Assembly (NCBI GenBank): GCA_037074705.1
Contig: CM073593.1
Location: 108,564,238 to 108,628,237 of the forward strand
Reading direction: 5' to 3'
DNA from: Zhengitettix transpicula
Lineage: Eukaryota > Arthropoda > Insecta > Orthoptera > Tetrigidae
DNA length: 64,000 bases
The notes under the pieces were generated by a model. It was given only the letters and a program-made list of their open reading frames with translations, had not been told where the DNA came from and did not search any database. The number at the start of each line of letters is the position of its first letter. Position 1 is the stretch's first letter. The position numbers were made by a program, and so were the translations under genes. Shown here piece by piece: positions 10,641 to 22,775 of this stretch.

Positions 10641-11089
10641 CTGTCGCCTCCAAGGACAATGCGAGCATTCAGCGCTGTAAAGATTTGTCACGGATTCAAA
10701 ATGAGTCAAAGTTTCCTCACACTGCGTCTGCAAACGGACCAGAAGACGATCATCTCTGACCTACGACAATGCAACTTCGCGACTGCGAGCAACTTGGGTA
10801 AATGAATAAACTCTGGAAACTCAGCCGGCAGCAGCAGCAGAAGTGGATGAATGGAGCCTTATCTTGGCACTGATGTATGGCTCCAGAGATCTTCCAGTTG
10901 CGGAAGTTCCGGAGTTCCAGAAGATTGCCTCCACTTGCCCGCTACGTGACTCGCAACTTTTGTACCCCTGATTTACGGCTTGTTATTGGACGAAACGACC
11001 GTCGAAAATTGTCAACGGTCGGAAAATGGAGTCGTCGTCATCACCGTAAGACGTTCTGGACAAATACTGGATTAGAAAACAATCTGGAC

Positions 11090-12195
11090 CAGTGGCGGCG
11101 TTGCCACAATATACCCACACTTCGTATACAAGAAAACTTGGGGGAAAAAAACACTGCGATTATTCGGCAACGCTGCACTGTCCCCGTCAGCGCCGTCTAT
11201 TTTAAAAATAAATACATTGGACGGAGAAAAAAAATTCAACCTGAGGACACAGGCGGAGTTGCCACACTACACGTTGCATTCGTATACAAGCTTGCATGTA
11301 AAAACAACACTGCGATTGTTCGATAACGCTGCACTGTCCCCGGCCGCCGTCCTTTATTTCAAGGCCTTCTGACGTGAAAAAAGGATAACACTTAATTAAA
11401 CGAAGAAAAAAATCTCGACGAAGGGAATATGCGGTGTTGCCAAACTTCATGTAGACTTCGTATATCAGCTCACATTAAAAACAACACTCAGATTGTTCGG
11501 CAACGCTGCCTTGTCTACATTGTTGTTCATTTTAAGCGTTCTGACATATTAAATGATAAATACGGAGAAGAAAATCTGCACCAGCGGACAGGCGGTGTTG
11601 CCACACTTCACCAAGACTCCGTATAGCAACTCACTCGATAAAAAACTAAACAGCGCGATTGTTCGGCAACGCTGCAGTGTCCCCGTCACCGCCTCCTATT
11701 TTAAAAATAAATAAATTGGACGGGAAAAAAAATCTCGACTAGCGGGCTCAGCCGGTGTTGCCACACTACACGTTGGATTCGTATACAAGTTTGCATGTAA
11801 AAACAACACTGCGATTGTTCGATAACGCTGCACTGTCCCCGGCCGCCGCCCTTTATTTCAAGACCTTCTGACGGAAGAAAAGAATAATACTTAATTAGAA
11901 GAAGAAAAAAATCTCGAGCAAGGGGAGATGCTGTGTTGCCAAACTGCATGTAGACTTCGTATATCAGCTCACTTGAAAAAACAACACCGCGATTGTTCGG
12001 CAACGCTGCCTTGTCTACACCGTTGTTCATTATAAGCGTCCTGACGTATTAAATGATAAATACGGAGAAGCAAATCTGCACCAGCGGACAGGCGGTGTTG
12101 CCACACTTCACCCAGACTCCGTATAGCAACTCACTCGATAAAAAACTAAACAGCGCGATTGTTCGGCAACGCTGCACTGTCCCCTTTCACCGCCA
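11090..12195 (+). repeat. Higher-order satellite: 497-bp unit of three monomers
   Basis: The phrase TTCG(G/A)(C/T)AACGCTGC recurs near 11165, 11319, 11499, 11662, 11816, 11996 and 12159. Adjacent monomers are 154-180 bp apart. Monomers three apart are 497 bp apart and far more alike. Each monomer opens GTTGCCACA and closes GGCAACGC, a short inverted repeat. About two higher-order units plus one monomer are present. Short open frames within are by-products. Confidence 0.8.
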
Positions 12196-13295
12196 CCGCG
12201 CCCTACATTCTAACCGTTCTGATTTTTTGATCTCCAAGATTCTCATCACTGCGCCATCTAATTTTTTATCGGACTACAACTGTGTTAAAAATTTACATTT
12301 TTTTAAAAAACAATTTTTTTTGTTTAAAGACCGTGAAACACATTCACTTATCTGTGAAATTAGGCTGAGTGCAGTTGTTTCCCCTGTGGACGAGGATCCA
12401 ATATCCGCGGATAACTTGCGGGTCTTCTCTTCCTTCCGGCTTATTGTACAAGAAGCTCTTTGCCTCGCCGTGGCGGGGGTTTTTATTTACTCTTTGTTGT
12501 AGCCTCGTTCGTTGGAGCGTGAAAAATTAGGTTACTGCCACACAAAAGTTGGCATCTACAACGGGGGAGGGAAAAACAACAACAACAACGTAATAGTGAC
12601 CCGAATTTCCCCGAAAACAAAGTTGAAATGGGATGATCGGGAGACAAGTGCGACCTACAAATATAAGGGCGGAAACAGACCCTCGTAAAGTCCCTCGAGG
12701 GATTCCTCAAATCTTTACTTTGAGGGTTTAAAGCTTCTTATTTATTATGAAACAGACCCTGGCTGACTTACCTGGGAGTTGGTGTCGTCACGCCGGTTAC
12801 TAAGGACCTTGTAAAAATGTTCCATCTGCAGGACGGACCAGGAACTCGTCTCGCGCAGCCGCGCTGGGCACATCCGGACCTTGAACCTGAGAGCCGCTGG
12901 TTCGGTCTACAACAACAAGGAAACGTTGAAGTCACACATCAACTATTAAATTATTATTCTTCTTCTTTATTTTTAATATTCAAACTATTAAATGCAAACC
13001 AGATTTATTCTTTTTGGAAACGTGATATCATAACATCTTCAAAGTGTGGTCTCTGATGCGTGGCCCAACATCCGCTCAGATTTAAAGGACGGTGCCTCAT
13101 TCAGCATTAAGACAAAATTCCTACACTAAATTATTTATAAAATATTTGTTTACGTAAAAAAAAATATTATTTGATGTTTAAAAGATATTTTATTATTTAC
13201 GTACACTTTTTTCAGTGATAGCAAATATACAACGTTTCCATAGTTAATTTGCAAATATAATACATCTGTGTGTACTAACTAGACATTTGTCTAAG
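12196..13295. other. Spacer, no gene seen
   Basis: AT-rich with long T runs near 12300. A short GTT/AAC repeat is near 12580. No recognisable gene. Confidence 0.5.
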
Positions 13296-14810
13296 AGAAA
13301 AATAGACCTAAATATGACGAAGAGAAAATAAAAAAGGAAGGAAGACAGAAAAGAAAAAAGAATGAGAGAAAAAAAGAGTTAATAAAAGAAAGAATGGAAG
13401 GAAGGAAGGAATAAATACAGAAAGTACAAAAAAAGGATGAATTAAAGAACGAAAGAGGGAAAGAAAGAACGAAACGAAGACTGAAACAAAGACATATAGA
13501 AAAATATTAAAGAATTAAAGAAAAAACAAAGAAAAATAAAAATAATGAAAGAGAGGACGAAAGTAAGAAACCAAGGAAGAAAGGGAAAAACGAAGCAATT
13601 ATAAATTAAGAACGAAAGGAAGATTGCAACAACAAAAGTAAAGGACGAAAGCAAGATAAAAAACAAAAGGTAGAATACAAGAAAAAGAATGGAAGAAATG
13701 AGGAAACAAAACAAAGAAAGAAAACACAAACAAATAATGTTAGAAATACAGAAAAAAACATAAATAAAGAAATAAAAGAAGAAATAAAGAAAAAACATAA
13801 ATAAAAGTATAAATAAAAAGAGAGAAATAATAAAGAATGAAAGGAAGAACAGAGAAAGAATTAAAATAAAAATAATGAAAGAGAGGACGAAAGTAAGGAA
13901 CCAAGGAAGAAAGGAAAAAACGAAGCAATTATAAAATAAGAACGAAAGGAAGATTGCAACTAAAAAAGTAAAGGACGAAAGAAAAATCTAAAATAAAACA
14001 AAAGTTAGAATATAAGAAAGATGAATGGAAGAAATGAGGAATCAAAACAAAGAAAGAAAACTCAAACAAATAAAGTAATAAATAAAGAAAAAAACAGAAA
14101 TAAAGCAATTAGAAGAAGAAATAAAGAAAAAACAGAAATAAAATATAGAAATAATAAAGAATAAAAGAAAAAAGAAAGAATGAATTGAAATAAAAATAAT
14201 GAAAAAAAGGACGCAAGTAAAGAACCAAGGAAGAAAAAAAACGAAGCAATTATAAATTAAGAACGAAAGGAAGATTGCAACCAAAATAGTAAAGGACGAA
14301 AGAAAGAACTAAAAAAAAAGTTAGAATACAAGAAAGAAGTATGGAAGAAATGAGGAATCAAAACAAAGAAAGAAAACACAAACAAATAAAGTTAGAAATA
14401 AAGAAAAAAACATTAATAAAGGAATAAAAGAAGAAATAAAGAAAAAAACATAAATAAAAGAATAAATTAAAAGAGAGAAATAATAAAGAATGAAAGAAAG
14501 AACAAAGAAATAATGAAAATAAAAATAATGAAAGAGAGGACGAAAGTAAGGAACCAAGGAAGAAAGGAAAAAACGAAGCAATTATAAAATAAGAACGAAA
14601 GGAAGATTGCAACTAAAAAAGTAAAGGACGAAAGAAAGATCTGAAAAAACAAAAGGTAGAATACAAGAAAGAATTATGGAAGAAATGAGGAATCAAAACA
14701 AACAAAGTAAACACAAACAAATAAACTAAGAAATAAAGAAAAAAAACTATCAGAGTGAGGAAGGAAAGTGGAAGGAAATTAAACTGAAGAAGTGAAAGAA
14801 ACAGTGAACA
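13296..14810 (+). repeat. Purine-rich tract with a 330-bp higher-order unit
   Basis: The plus strand is almost all A and G. A shared block ending GGAAGATTGCAAC recurs at about 13619, 13949, 14270 and 14602 (spacing 330, 321, 332), always preceded by GACGAAAGTAAG-type and ACGAAGCAATTAT phrases. So it is not random GA but a tandem array of four units. The Phe/Ser/Leu-rich minus-strand open frames are artefacts of composition. Confidence 0.8.
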
Positions 14811-16090
14811 TCCCTGGTCGTCTTCATGGAACAAACAGCGTCAGAGACTAAGTTATATGTTTATTCCTTGCGTCCTTTTATACGTACGTCTAATGATCAG
14901 TGCGGCACAAAGCAAACTCCCAACTTTGTCGTCATCAAATCCCAATTAGCTAATAATTATTTAGAATCTGAGAGGAGGAATCATGACGTCACGTCGGCAG
15001 GACAAAGGACCCGCTAATTAATCAACAGTTACTTACAATCTCCATTTGAGTAATTAGATCCGAAAATGTATCCTTGTGCTCCTCCTCTTCTGGTTTTCTG
15101 AGAACAAATCGGCAACGAGGTTTGTTTGACAACTAATTAACGGACCAGCTCTTTAATTGCTCATACGCTGTGTGGATGTGCGAGCCTGGGGATCGATGCT
15201 GGAGCGCGTCCGTACGTTGCAACGTTGCCTGATTGTTGTTTGGTTGAATATGTTATTCTACATTTAAAATCCTTCCGATCCTTTGTGGACTGCCACGAGG
15301 CCCCTTCTTGGATTTTCACACGTTGTGAGTCTCTGTAAAGGCCCACATTTTTCGCACTTCCTCTCTTGTGTGTTGAGGTTTTCTTGTTTCCATCCGAGCG
15401 TGCATGCGGGTGAACACGTGTGTGTGTGTCCAACCACCTTTATTCTTCACCTCGTGTACTTGGAGTTCCCCCCCCCCCACCCCCACACCGTCACAAGTGC
15501 CTCCGGAGTGAACCCTTCACCTCACTTTACATTCCTAATAGCGGGGTTCTTCAACGGAATTCTCGGTGAATTATACATGTAATTGTACCAAGGAATTAGG
15601 TGACAGTCAAAGATTATATTGATTTGTAATCATCTGTCGTGACGTCACGTACTAATTTATTCCCTTGAACGAGGAGGACCCGCCCCCAGGACTAATTGTG
15701 ACATCACCGCGATGAAGACTGAAACAGTGTCTGGAGAACTGCCCGAGAACATCGCCCTCAGTGATAGTGATGGTTTGTTTCCCTTCCCTCGCAATGGCTG
15801 CCTTTTACAGAACACACGATGCTGGGGGGGGGGAGGGTTGGACCAGAGGGTGGAGATTTCTACTGTCAGCCGTTTGGAGTCACAATCGATAGGTCGTTCA
15901 TCTTTAATGGACATTTCGATTGCAGTCGACGTCACAGCTCGCATGTAGCCAGCAACATTCACAAGGGAGCAGAGATATTATTATCTCTAACTTATAAAAA
16001 GTAAACATACATTTGACTTGTGGTAATACAACTGTAATTATTGTTATCAGGGGCCAAATGTCAGAACTTAATTAATTAAAACAAATTAAC
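14811..16090. other. Spacer, no gene seen
   Basis: Contains TGACGTCA at 14984 and 15640, a short GT run at about 15418 and C/G runs at 15468 and 15822. Open frames on both strands at 15160-15960 show no recognised domain. Confidence 0.5.
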
Positions 16091-17690
16091 ATTTACTAAC
16101 AATACACGATTCGAATTTATACAAACCATTTAATTACAAAACTAGACTGTTAAATCGACATTATGTAAACAATCAAAATTTCAAAATTTCGAATTTTAGA
16201 TGGATTTAATGTAAAAATTCAAATTTCTACATTTAGATTGGATTTTGTTGATATACAAAATTTCAAAATTAGACTGTAAAATAAAATTTATGTAAAAATT
16301 CAAAATTCATAATTTAGACTGTCAAATGGATTTTAAGTAAAAAATTCAAAATTAAAATTGCAATGGATTTCACGCAAAACTGCAAAATTCAAAATTTAGG
16401 TTGTTAAATGGATTTTAAGTAAATTGCATAATTTAATCAATAATATGGATTTTATGTGAAAATTCAAAATTGAATGTGTTAAATGGATTTGCTGTAAAAA
16501 TTACTACTACCAAATTTAGACAAATAAATGTATTTCATGTAAACATTGAGACTGTTAAATGGATGTTAAGTGAAAAATCAAAATTAAAATTTACACTGTA
16601 AAACAATTAAATGGATTTTATGTAAAAGAATCAATAATACAAAATTTAGACAAATTATTCATTTTATGTAAACATTCAAAATGAAGACTGTTGAAATGGA
16701 TTTTAATTCAAATATCATAATTTAAATATTCACTGTTTAAATGGATTTTATGTAAAATTGAAATATTCCAAATTTTGACTGTTAAATTGATTTTTATTAA
16801 AATTAAATGTATTTTATTTAAAAATCCATTTATATATTTAGATTGTTGGATGCATATTGTTGAAATTAGACTGTAATACGGATTCCATATAAAAAAGGAA
16901 AATTCAAAAATTAGGCTGTTAAAAGGATTTTAAGTAAATTACATAATTTAAACTGTAATATGGATTTTATGTAAAATTACAAATTTTTACTGTTAAATTT
17001 ATTTTTTATTCAAATTAAATATTTTCACTAATAAATGGATTTTATGTAAAAATCCACGTTTATGCCTTTAGATGGTTGGTTGGATTTTCTTGAAATTAGA
17101 ATCTTAGACTGTAATATGGCTTTCATGTAAAAAATGCAAAATTCAATATTTAGGTTGTTAAATGGATTTTAAGTAAATTGCATAATTTAATCTGAAATAT
17201 GGATTTTATGTAAAAATTCAAAATTGAATGTGTTAAATGGTTTTTCTGTAAAACTTACTAATACAAAATTCAGACAAATAAATGTATTTCATGTAAACAT
17301 TGAGACTGTTAAACGGATTTTAAGTGAAAAATCAGAATTTAAATTTACACTGTTACATGGATTTTATGTAAAAGTGAACAAATTAAATTTAGACAATTAA
17401 ATGGATTTTATGTAAAAAATCAAGTATACAAAATTTAGACAAATAAATTCATTTTATGTAAACATTCAAAATGATGACAGTTGAAAATGGATTTTAATTA
17501 AAATATCATAATTTAAATATTCATCGGTAAAATGGATTTAATGTAAAATTGAAACATTCCAAATTTTGACTGTGAATGAAATTTAATAAAAATTTAAAAT
17601 CAAGACTTGAATTTTCAAATTTAGAATTTTAATTGCATTGTATGTAAAAAAATTCAATATTTGGACTTACATGGATTTTGTGTGTCAGTA
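16090..17690 (+). repeat. AT-rich satellite with a 754-bp higher-order period
   Basis: A 40-60-bp degenerate unit, AAATGGATTTTATGTAAAA followed by TCAAAATTTAGACTGTT-like sequence, repeats throughout. Four separate landmarks recur at exactly 754 bp (16397/17151, 16421/17175, 16471/17225, 16551/17305), after which the offset shifts to about 790. This shows a duplicated higher-order unit with a later indel. Confidence 0.85.
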
Positions 17691-18077
17691 TATTTTCTAG
17701 ATAAATATAAAATTATTTGAAAATAATAAATTCTGATTTTTGGCCAGTGATACATAAATTCTAATTAATTAGTCCTCATTCAAAGCACTAAGAATGTAAA
17801 TAAAATTGAAGGAGTTTTGTAATGCAGGCTCAAGAATGAGGATCAGAGGAGGTTGTAACTTTGAGGATTACAGGTTACACGATTCAGAAGTATACTTTTG
17901 ATCTAACAAATATCTTATATATATTTTTAAAGTGTTTGACTGTTTCTTTAGTCCTTCCACTTGCCCTCATTAAACTGTTTCGTCTTCTGTTGTTGTTTTT
18001 TTTTCAGGATAATTCTAGTCTTTGTAGAATGAATTCTGTAGTCGGACTGTCATACAGTTGGTCTTGCAGGAGGCGCA
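17691..18077. other. AT-rich spacer
   Basis: No gene seen. A T-rich stretch at 17990-18006 ends in TTTTTTTTCAG, which resembles a splice acceptor but has no supporting exon. Confidence 0.5.
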
Positions 18078-18517
18078 GGGGTCGCCCTTAGCACGGTCGC
18101 TCTGAGCACGGTCGCCCTTGGCACGGTCGCTCTGAGCACGGTCGCCCTTAGCACAGTCGCCCTTAGCACGGTCGCTCTGAGCACGGTCGCTCTGAGCACG
18201 GTCGCCCTTAGCACGGTCGCTCTTTGCACGGTCGCCCTCAGCACGGTCGCTCTGAGCACGGTCGCCCTTAGCACAGTCGCCCTTAGCACGGTCGCTCTGA
18301 GCACGGTCGCTCTGAGCACGGTCGCCCTTAGCACGGTCGCTCTTTGCACGGTCGCCCTCAGCACGGTCGCCCTTAGCACGGTCGCTCTGAGCACGGTCGC
18401 CCTTAGCACGGTCGTTCTTTGCACGGTCGCCCTCAACACGGTCGCTCTGAGCACGGTCGCCCTTAGCACGGTCGCTCTGAGCACGGTCGCCCTTGGCACG
18501 GTCGCTCTGAGCACGGG
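18078..18517 (-). repeat. 15-bp minisatellite, open frame of DRA(K/Q)(G/S) repeats
   Basis: About 29 units of GCACGGTCGC(C/T)CT(T/G)A. Because 15 is a multiple of 3 and the unit lacks stops, all frames stay open. The longest minus-strand frame (18578-18015, 187 codons) reads alternating DRAKG and DRAQS and ends in a short non-repetitive tail with CASCKTNC. A larger pattern, about 120 bp, also repeats (18185-18300 resembles 18242-18360). Probably non-coding. A low-complexity hydrophilic protein cannot be excluded. Confidence 0.9.
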
Positions 18518-19195
18518 CCGGCCACCACGACTTCTCCAAGGTCGACAGACGCTCCGACAACTTAAACCCCCCCCCCACTACTGTTACAACCCCCGATGTG
18601 TATACGCTGAGAGTCTACAGTGTGGGAGAAGCAGATAATGCCTCTGCATTAAGCCGTTTATAAGGCGTCGTTGGTGCGATAATCAGGCGTTAAAGAAAGA
18701 CGGAATACCTTTGAGACTAAGGGGACATAAATATTTGCGTCGTTCTTCTTTAAAAGCCTTGGGAGGAAGACTTTTGCGGGGTTGGGGGCGGCGTAGGAGA
18801 AGAAGTTTTTAAGTGGTTATTGGCGACGAAAGTTGATACAGCGCGGGCGCCGCCGTCGACAGGCAGCTTTTAAAGCGTTCACTTCGCTCACACCGGCCGA
18901 TTTTAATGAAGCTCACTTCCAAGAATGAAAACGGATAAAAAAAACTACTCATCGCAAACATTTTTTTTTTCACTGTCTTAGACGCTTCAACGATTAAAAG
19001 AGGACAAACACATCGGGAACTTTTGAACAGTTACAAAACAGAAACAAATGTAAAAAATATCAGAGAGAGATTTAGAACGAGTCCTTTTTTTTGACTCAGG
19101 ACAAAAAAGAAATTATTACTAATGAGCATCATGCGATTCAGTCAGAAATAAAATCAATTAGAAATTTAATAATTATTTTTTTAAAAAAAATAAAT
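18518..19195. other. Spacer, no gene seen
   Basis: GC-richer at 18780-18880, then AT-rich. Nothing recognisable. Confidence 0.5.
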
Positions 19196-19203
19196 TATTA
19201 AGA

Positions 19204-19233
19204 CGTTTCGTCCTCGGATTAGGACCTCTTCAG
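19204..19233 (-). repeat. Hairpin motif with perfect core
   Basis: Minus strand: CTGAAGAG, stem GTCCT/AGGAC (5 of 5 pairs) with loop AATCCG, then GAAAC. Peptide reading EEVLIRGRNV. It is followed by a long AT hairpin (TTAATAA...TTATTAA) where a hammerhead stem III would lie, but no GUH triplet closes it. Confidence 0.65.
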
Positions 19234-19634
19234 TTTTCAAAGTTTCAATATAGAAAATCTAAAAATTAGTAATAAATTAAATAACGGTAAATTAATTAAA
19301 ATAATTGAAAAAAATAATAATAGCAGGCAATTAGTCTCACTCCAATGGCCTTCGATCTTTATAATTATTATTATTATTATTATTGTGATGTATTTGTTAT
19401 ATTAAGTCATATTTTATTTCCGTTGTTACCTTCAAATTTCAACAATGCTGTCAACAGCCGAATGTCAATATAACAGTGATCCAGGTACGGCAACGTCGCA
19501 CATTGTTTAATCTAAAATCAATAATTGTATATAATTTTGATACGTAATTGTAATTTAAAAAATTAACTCCATTATATTTAAAATCATTTTTTCCTTTCTT
19601 ATTTTTTTTGGGTGGTCGAATTGTAATTGTACAC

Positions 19635-19666
19635 TTGAAAGATGTCCTAATTAGGGGATGAAACGT
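19635..19666 (+). repeat. Hairpin motif, degenerate first box
   Basis: Plus strand: TTGAAAGA, TCCT pairing with AGGGGA across AATT, then GAAAC. Peptide reading DVLIRG-stop-NV, so the reading frame is broken while the stem persists. Confidence 0.45.
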
Positions 19667-19799
19667 GTTTTTTTACATATTATGTTTTAAGTAATAATTT
19701 TTTAAAAAATAATATGTTTTTCCTTATTAATTGCCCAATTAATGTTATTTTCTGACTTAACGGCCTTCAAAACTTTTTGTATTATGGGTCAGATAATTT

Positions 19800-20065
19800 T
19801 TTTTTAGGGCACCAGGCTACATGAGGGTAATCCACATGGTGGCAACTCCCCTTTAATAGCATAGGAAGGCATTTGAAAGGGGGGATGCGGAAGGGTAGAG
19901 GAAGGTAGCCAAGGGTTAACTAGGGGCCCCTAGGCTATATTTTAAGAATCCTACCCGGCATTCGCCTAAAGAAATGCAGGGATAACCCTAGAAAAACCTG
20001 CATCAGGTAGGTCGGGCATTGGGTACTTGTCCCACGCCCTTCCCTGGGTGGCGGGAGAGGGGTTT
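19800..20065 (-). mobile_element. Retroposon family A, copy 2 (short form)
   Basis: Minus orientation. The A-tail is at the plus-strand left (T run) and the 5' end is at CCTCTCCCGCC (plus-strand GCGGGAGAGG). A 7-bp direct repeat ATAATTT flanks it (19793-19799 and 20066-20072), so the short 5' end is a true insertion end. Confidence 0.8.
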
Positions 20066-20237
20066 ATAATTTCATAATAATAATGAATAATAAGTTTTTA
20101 TTGACTTTACTGGACTGACTATTTTAACACTAAACGTCCCGCTGGGATCTATGGATCATGGCGACGTTGCGCTGATCGATCTTCATGTTAAAAAATCTTT
20201 ACATTGTTGCCAATAGAAATTATGTTGCTTTAATAAA

Positions 20238-20372
20238 AAAAAAGATAACAGTATTTTTGGACACATCTGAATTTGTTTTTGGTGCCGGTGAGTTCATTGT
20301 GTCTGATTTTTCAAGAGATCGTTTGGTTCGCCCGATATAACAAGAATCAAAAGAATTAAACAACCGTCATAT
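20238..20372 (-). pseudogene. GIY-YIG endonuclease fragment (Penelope-like)
   Basis: Minus-strand frame reads FDSCYIGRTKRSLEKSD and continues open to about 20238. CYIGRTKRSL matches the second half of the GIY-YIG core (YIG followed by T-K-R-S-L and a charged helix) as found in Penelope-like elements. The upstream GIY half and reverse transcriptase are not seen. A short decayed remnant. Confidence 0.65.
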
Positions 20373-20469
20373 ATATTTTGAAGTAAGCAATTATGCTAAT
20401 CTAACTTGTTAATTTTGTCAGTAATATGAATGACAGACGGAGGCAGTGGTGATGTCAATACCACACAAA

Positions 20470-20500
20470 CGTTTCTGGGATCCTTGTTCCTTTCTTCAGG
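20470..20500 (-). repeat. Hairpin motif (PEERNKDPRNV type)
   Basis: Minus strand CTGAAGA ... GAAAC with peptide reading PEERNKDPRNVCVV. The stem is poor here. The same subtype occurs at 38421-38450 (+) and 61189-61219 (-). Confidence 0.5.
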
Positions 20501-20553
20501 TGACCGACTAGTGCAGTTGTCTCTCTCTAGGCTCTTCTCTTTTTTTTTCTGTA

Positions 20554-20587
20554 CCTGAAGAAAGGAACGAGGCTTCCACAAACGTTT
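20554..20587 (+). repeat. Hairpin motif, inverted partner
   Basis: Plus strand CCTGAAGAAAGGAAC...TTCC...CAAACG, 54 bp from the minus-strand motif at 20470-20500, forming an inverted pair. Stem GGAA/TTCC. The GAAAC box is CAAAC. Confidence 0.45.
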
Positions 20588-20599
20588 GTGTTATATCAT

Positions 20600-21255
20600 C
20601 ACTTCCTCTGTCTGTCTTCATTATTGTTAATTTGCAAAATTTTTCTAGTTAATTTCGTCATCGGTGGATTTTGAGGACTCTTAGGTTGTAAATTGACCAG
20701 TCTCGTAGCTGTTGTTAAGGTGGGCGAGAGTTTCCCGGGGCACGTGGACTCCTGGCGGTGGAGCAGCAAGTGTCGGTTGGCAGCTGCCGGCCTCGTCGTC
20801 GTTGTTGGCGGCCAGGTGCTGCGGTCCTGCTGCACCTGGCTGCCTGAGCTCGCGCCAGCAGCTGGCTGTTCCTCCTCCTCCTCCTCCCAAGACCCCAACA
20901 ACTTATTAACTACACATCGAGGGCCAAATGACGAAATCCAAAGACAATGGCCGCAGCCGATAACACGACAGCAACAAGACCTCTGGTCGATCCATGTCTC
21001 TATTCCGAGATTTACGGTAATGTTTATTGTTAAGGTGGGAGCCACGCTGCTGTCACTGTCACGTGACTGCGGTCTGTCACGTCACGGCCAGCAAATAGTC
21101 TGTGTTGGTATCAGTCGTGCATTGCAGGGGAAGGAAAACCTAATGCCAAGTGTTGAAGCAGAGACAGTCACGTGGAATATAAAATATTATACTACGGCCA
21201 TGTGTAGTTACACACGTGTGGGGGTTTCTAAATATCATACTTGAGGCCATGTCGT
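20600..21255. other. GC-rich stretch, possible but unsupported exon
   Basis: 20720-20890 is GC-rich with E-box-type CAGCTG, CACCTG and CAGGTG sites and a CTC repeat at 20871-20887. Frames are open on both strands: plus 20693-21244 (183 codons) and minus 21045-20599 (148 codons, with EEEEEE and TTTT stretches), plus a shorter minus frame of 69 codons with ordinary composition. No domain or convincing splice pair was found. It is among the most gene-like stretches of the window, at low confidence. Confidence 0.3.
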
Positions 21256-21264
21256 TAGACACGC

Positions 21265-21822
21265 GAGGTAACAGGCTACATGAGGGTAATCCACATAGTG
21301 GCAACTCCCCTTTAATAGCATACGAAGGGATTTGAAAGGGGGGATGCGGAAGGGTAGAGGAAGGTAGCCAAAGGTTAACTAGGGGCCCCCGGGCTATATT
21401 TTAAGGATCCTACCCGGCATTCGCCTAAAGAAATGCAGGGAAAACCCTTAGAAAAACCTGCATCAGGTAGGTCGGGCATTGGGTACTTGTCCCACGCCCT
21501 TCCGATAGCGGGAGAGGCGTCAGCTGTGTGGTCGCAGCTTCCCTTCTCCGTGCCTCGACCAGTTTAGGAGGCAGCTGGCCGACTATTCCAATGGGAATAG
21601 CGGACAACTCTTACCGTATGCCCAAGGTCTGTGACCCCGGAACATAAACCTCTGAGAACAAGCCGAGGTGCCTCAGCTTGTGGGAACCTTAGTTCAAAAA
21701 CGGAGAGGAAAAGGCATCCCCAAAGGTAGCCCTTTCGTATATTTCCTACAAGGTTCTACCTGCGAGAGAACATCCCTCGCAGGCAAAAGAATAGCCGTCG
21801 CAGGCGTTTTCATCTAGCAACC
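21265..21822 (-). mobile_element. Retroposon family A, copy 3 (long form)
   Basis: Minus orientation, ending in the CTCGCAGG hairpin (21769-21805). A 9-bp direct repeat TAGACACGC flanks it at 21256-21264 and 21823-21831, leaving 17 extra bases outside the hairpin at the 5' end. The frame starting MSAIPIGIVGQLPPKLVEARRR at 21607 is shared with copy 8, then diverges. Confidence 0.85.
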
Positions 21823-21831
21823 TAGACACGC

Positions 21832-22775
21832 ACGACTTGTTTGTCGTTATTAAATAACACATAACAGGACCTGCCTGAGAGAGTAAGGCACGGGGAGAAT
21901 TTTTTTATTCAACCAAATAATTAAATTAAATGTGCCAAAGTAGGGGTTGATAGATTTTTAAATTCAATCAAGTAATGACAACTCGTGTATTTCTCTTTAG
22001 GAGTATTTTCGTAAATTGCAGATGATTTTTTGGAACCCGAAAGTGCGTTAAAAAAATAATTAAATTTCCTCCGATAAGAAATCAGTGTAGGAGCGGTCAT
22101 TGTGGAGACATCAGGAGTTACGCCTTCATAAGGGTTAATTATTAACAGTACATAATTATAATTGAGGTAGTTCTACAAGGACAAAGTGACCAGGGACCCT
22201 CAAGGCGCCTCGGAGCAACGCTGGAAACAGATCGAAGAACGTGACAGGGCGTGACAGGGCGTGACAGCGTGTTACCCCAGGTACTGCAGCACTCGTTCAT
22301 CATGACGTCACTGTGACGTCATCAGCTGGCGGGCAATCTTCCGTGACAATATGTCAACGTTGAAGAGACCTCCGTAAAACTTCTTAGACACATTACAGTT
22401 GTTATTTCTTTCAACAACAGAAAGTCGTCCAGAGATCATCCTCGCACGTGATATTGGTCCAGAGAAGACATTGTCTGTCACACAGGCCGAGGTTAATTGC
22501 CAACGTGTCCGTGTCCGTCCCCCTCTGATTTCAACAGGCCAATAAAAGGACCCGGAGAGATCGGCAAACTCACTCAATGACTCTCTTTGATGCGGCGAGT
22601 CATTATTAGTTCAAACAATGATGAAGAAGGCGATTCTCTTTCAAGTTCGCCGCCGACAGTCTCATTGTTCAAAAACACACACGGAAATACCTCATTCAGG
22701 TCGACAATTTGCAAAAAAAGTCACCACTGGCATTTTTGCGACGTTGGAGATCTATCACAGTGGAGATTGGTTAAA
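21832..22775. other. Spacer, no gene seen
   Basis: A triplicated GTGACAGGGC-like repeat is at 22240-22270. Two TGACGTCA octamers lie 11 bp apart at 22303 and 22314. No recognisable gene. Confidence 0.5.

Noticed and set aside
17990..18010. Splice acceptor (T-rich tract then CAG)
   Set aside because: No supporting exon or donor; T-rich tracts ending in AG are common in this AT-rich DNA.
18015..18578. Genuine gene for a DRAKG-repeat protein
   Set aside because: Every frame of the 15-bp array is open, so the long frame is not evidence of coding.
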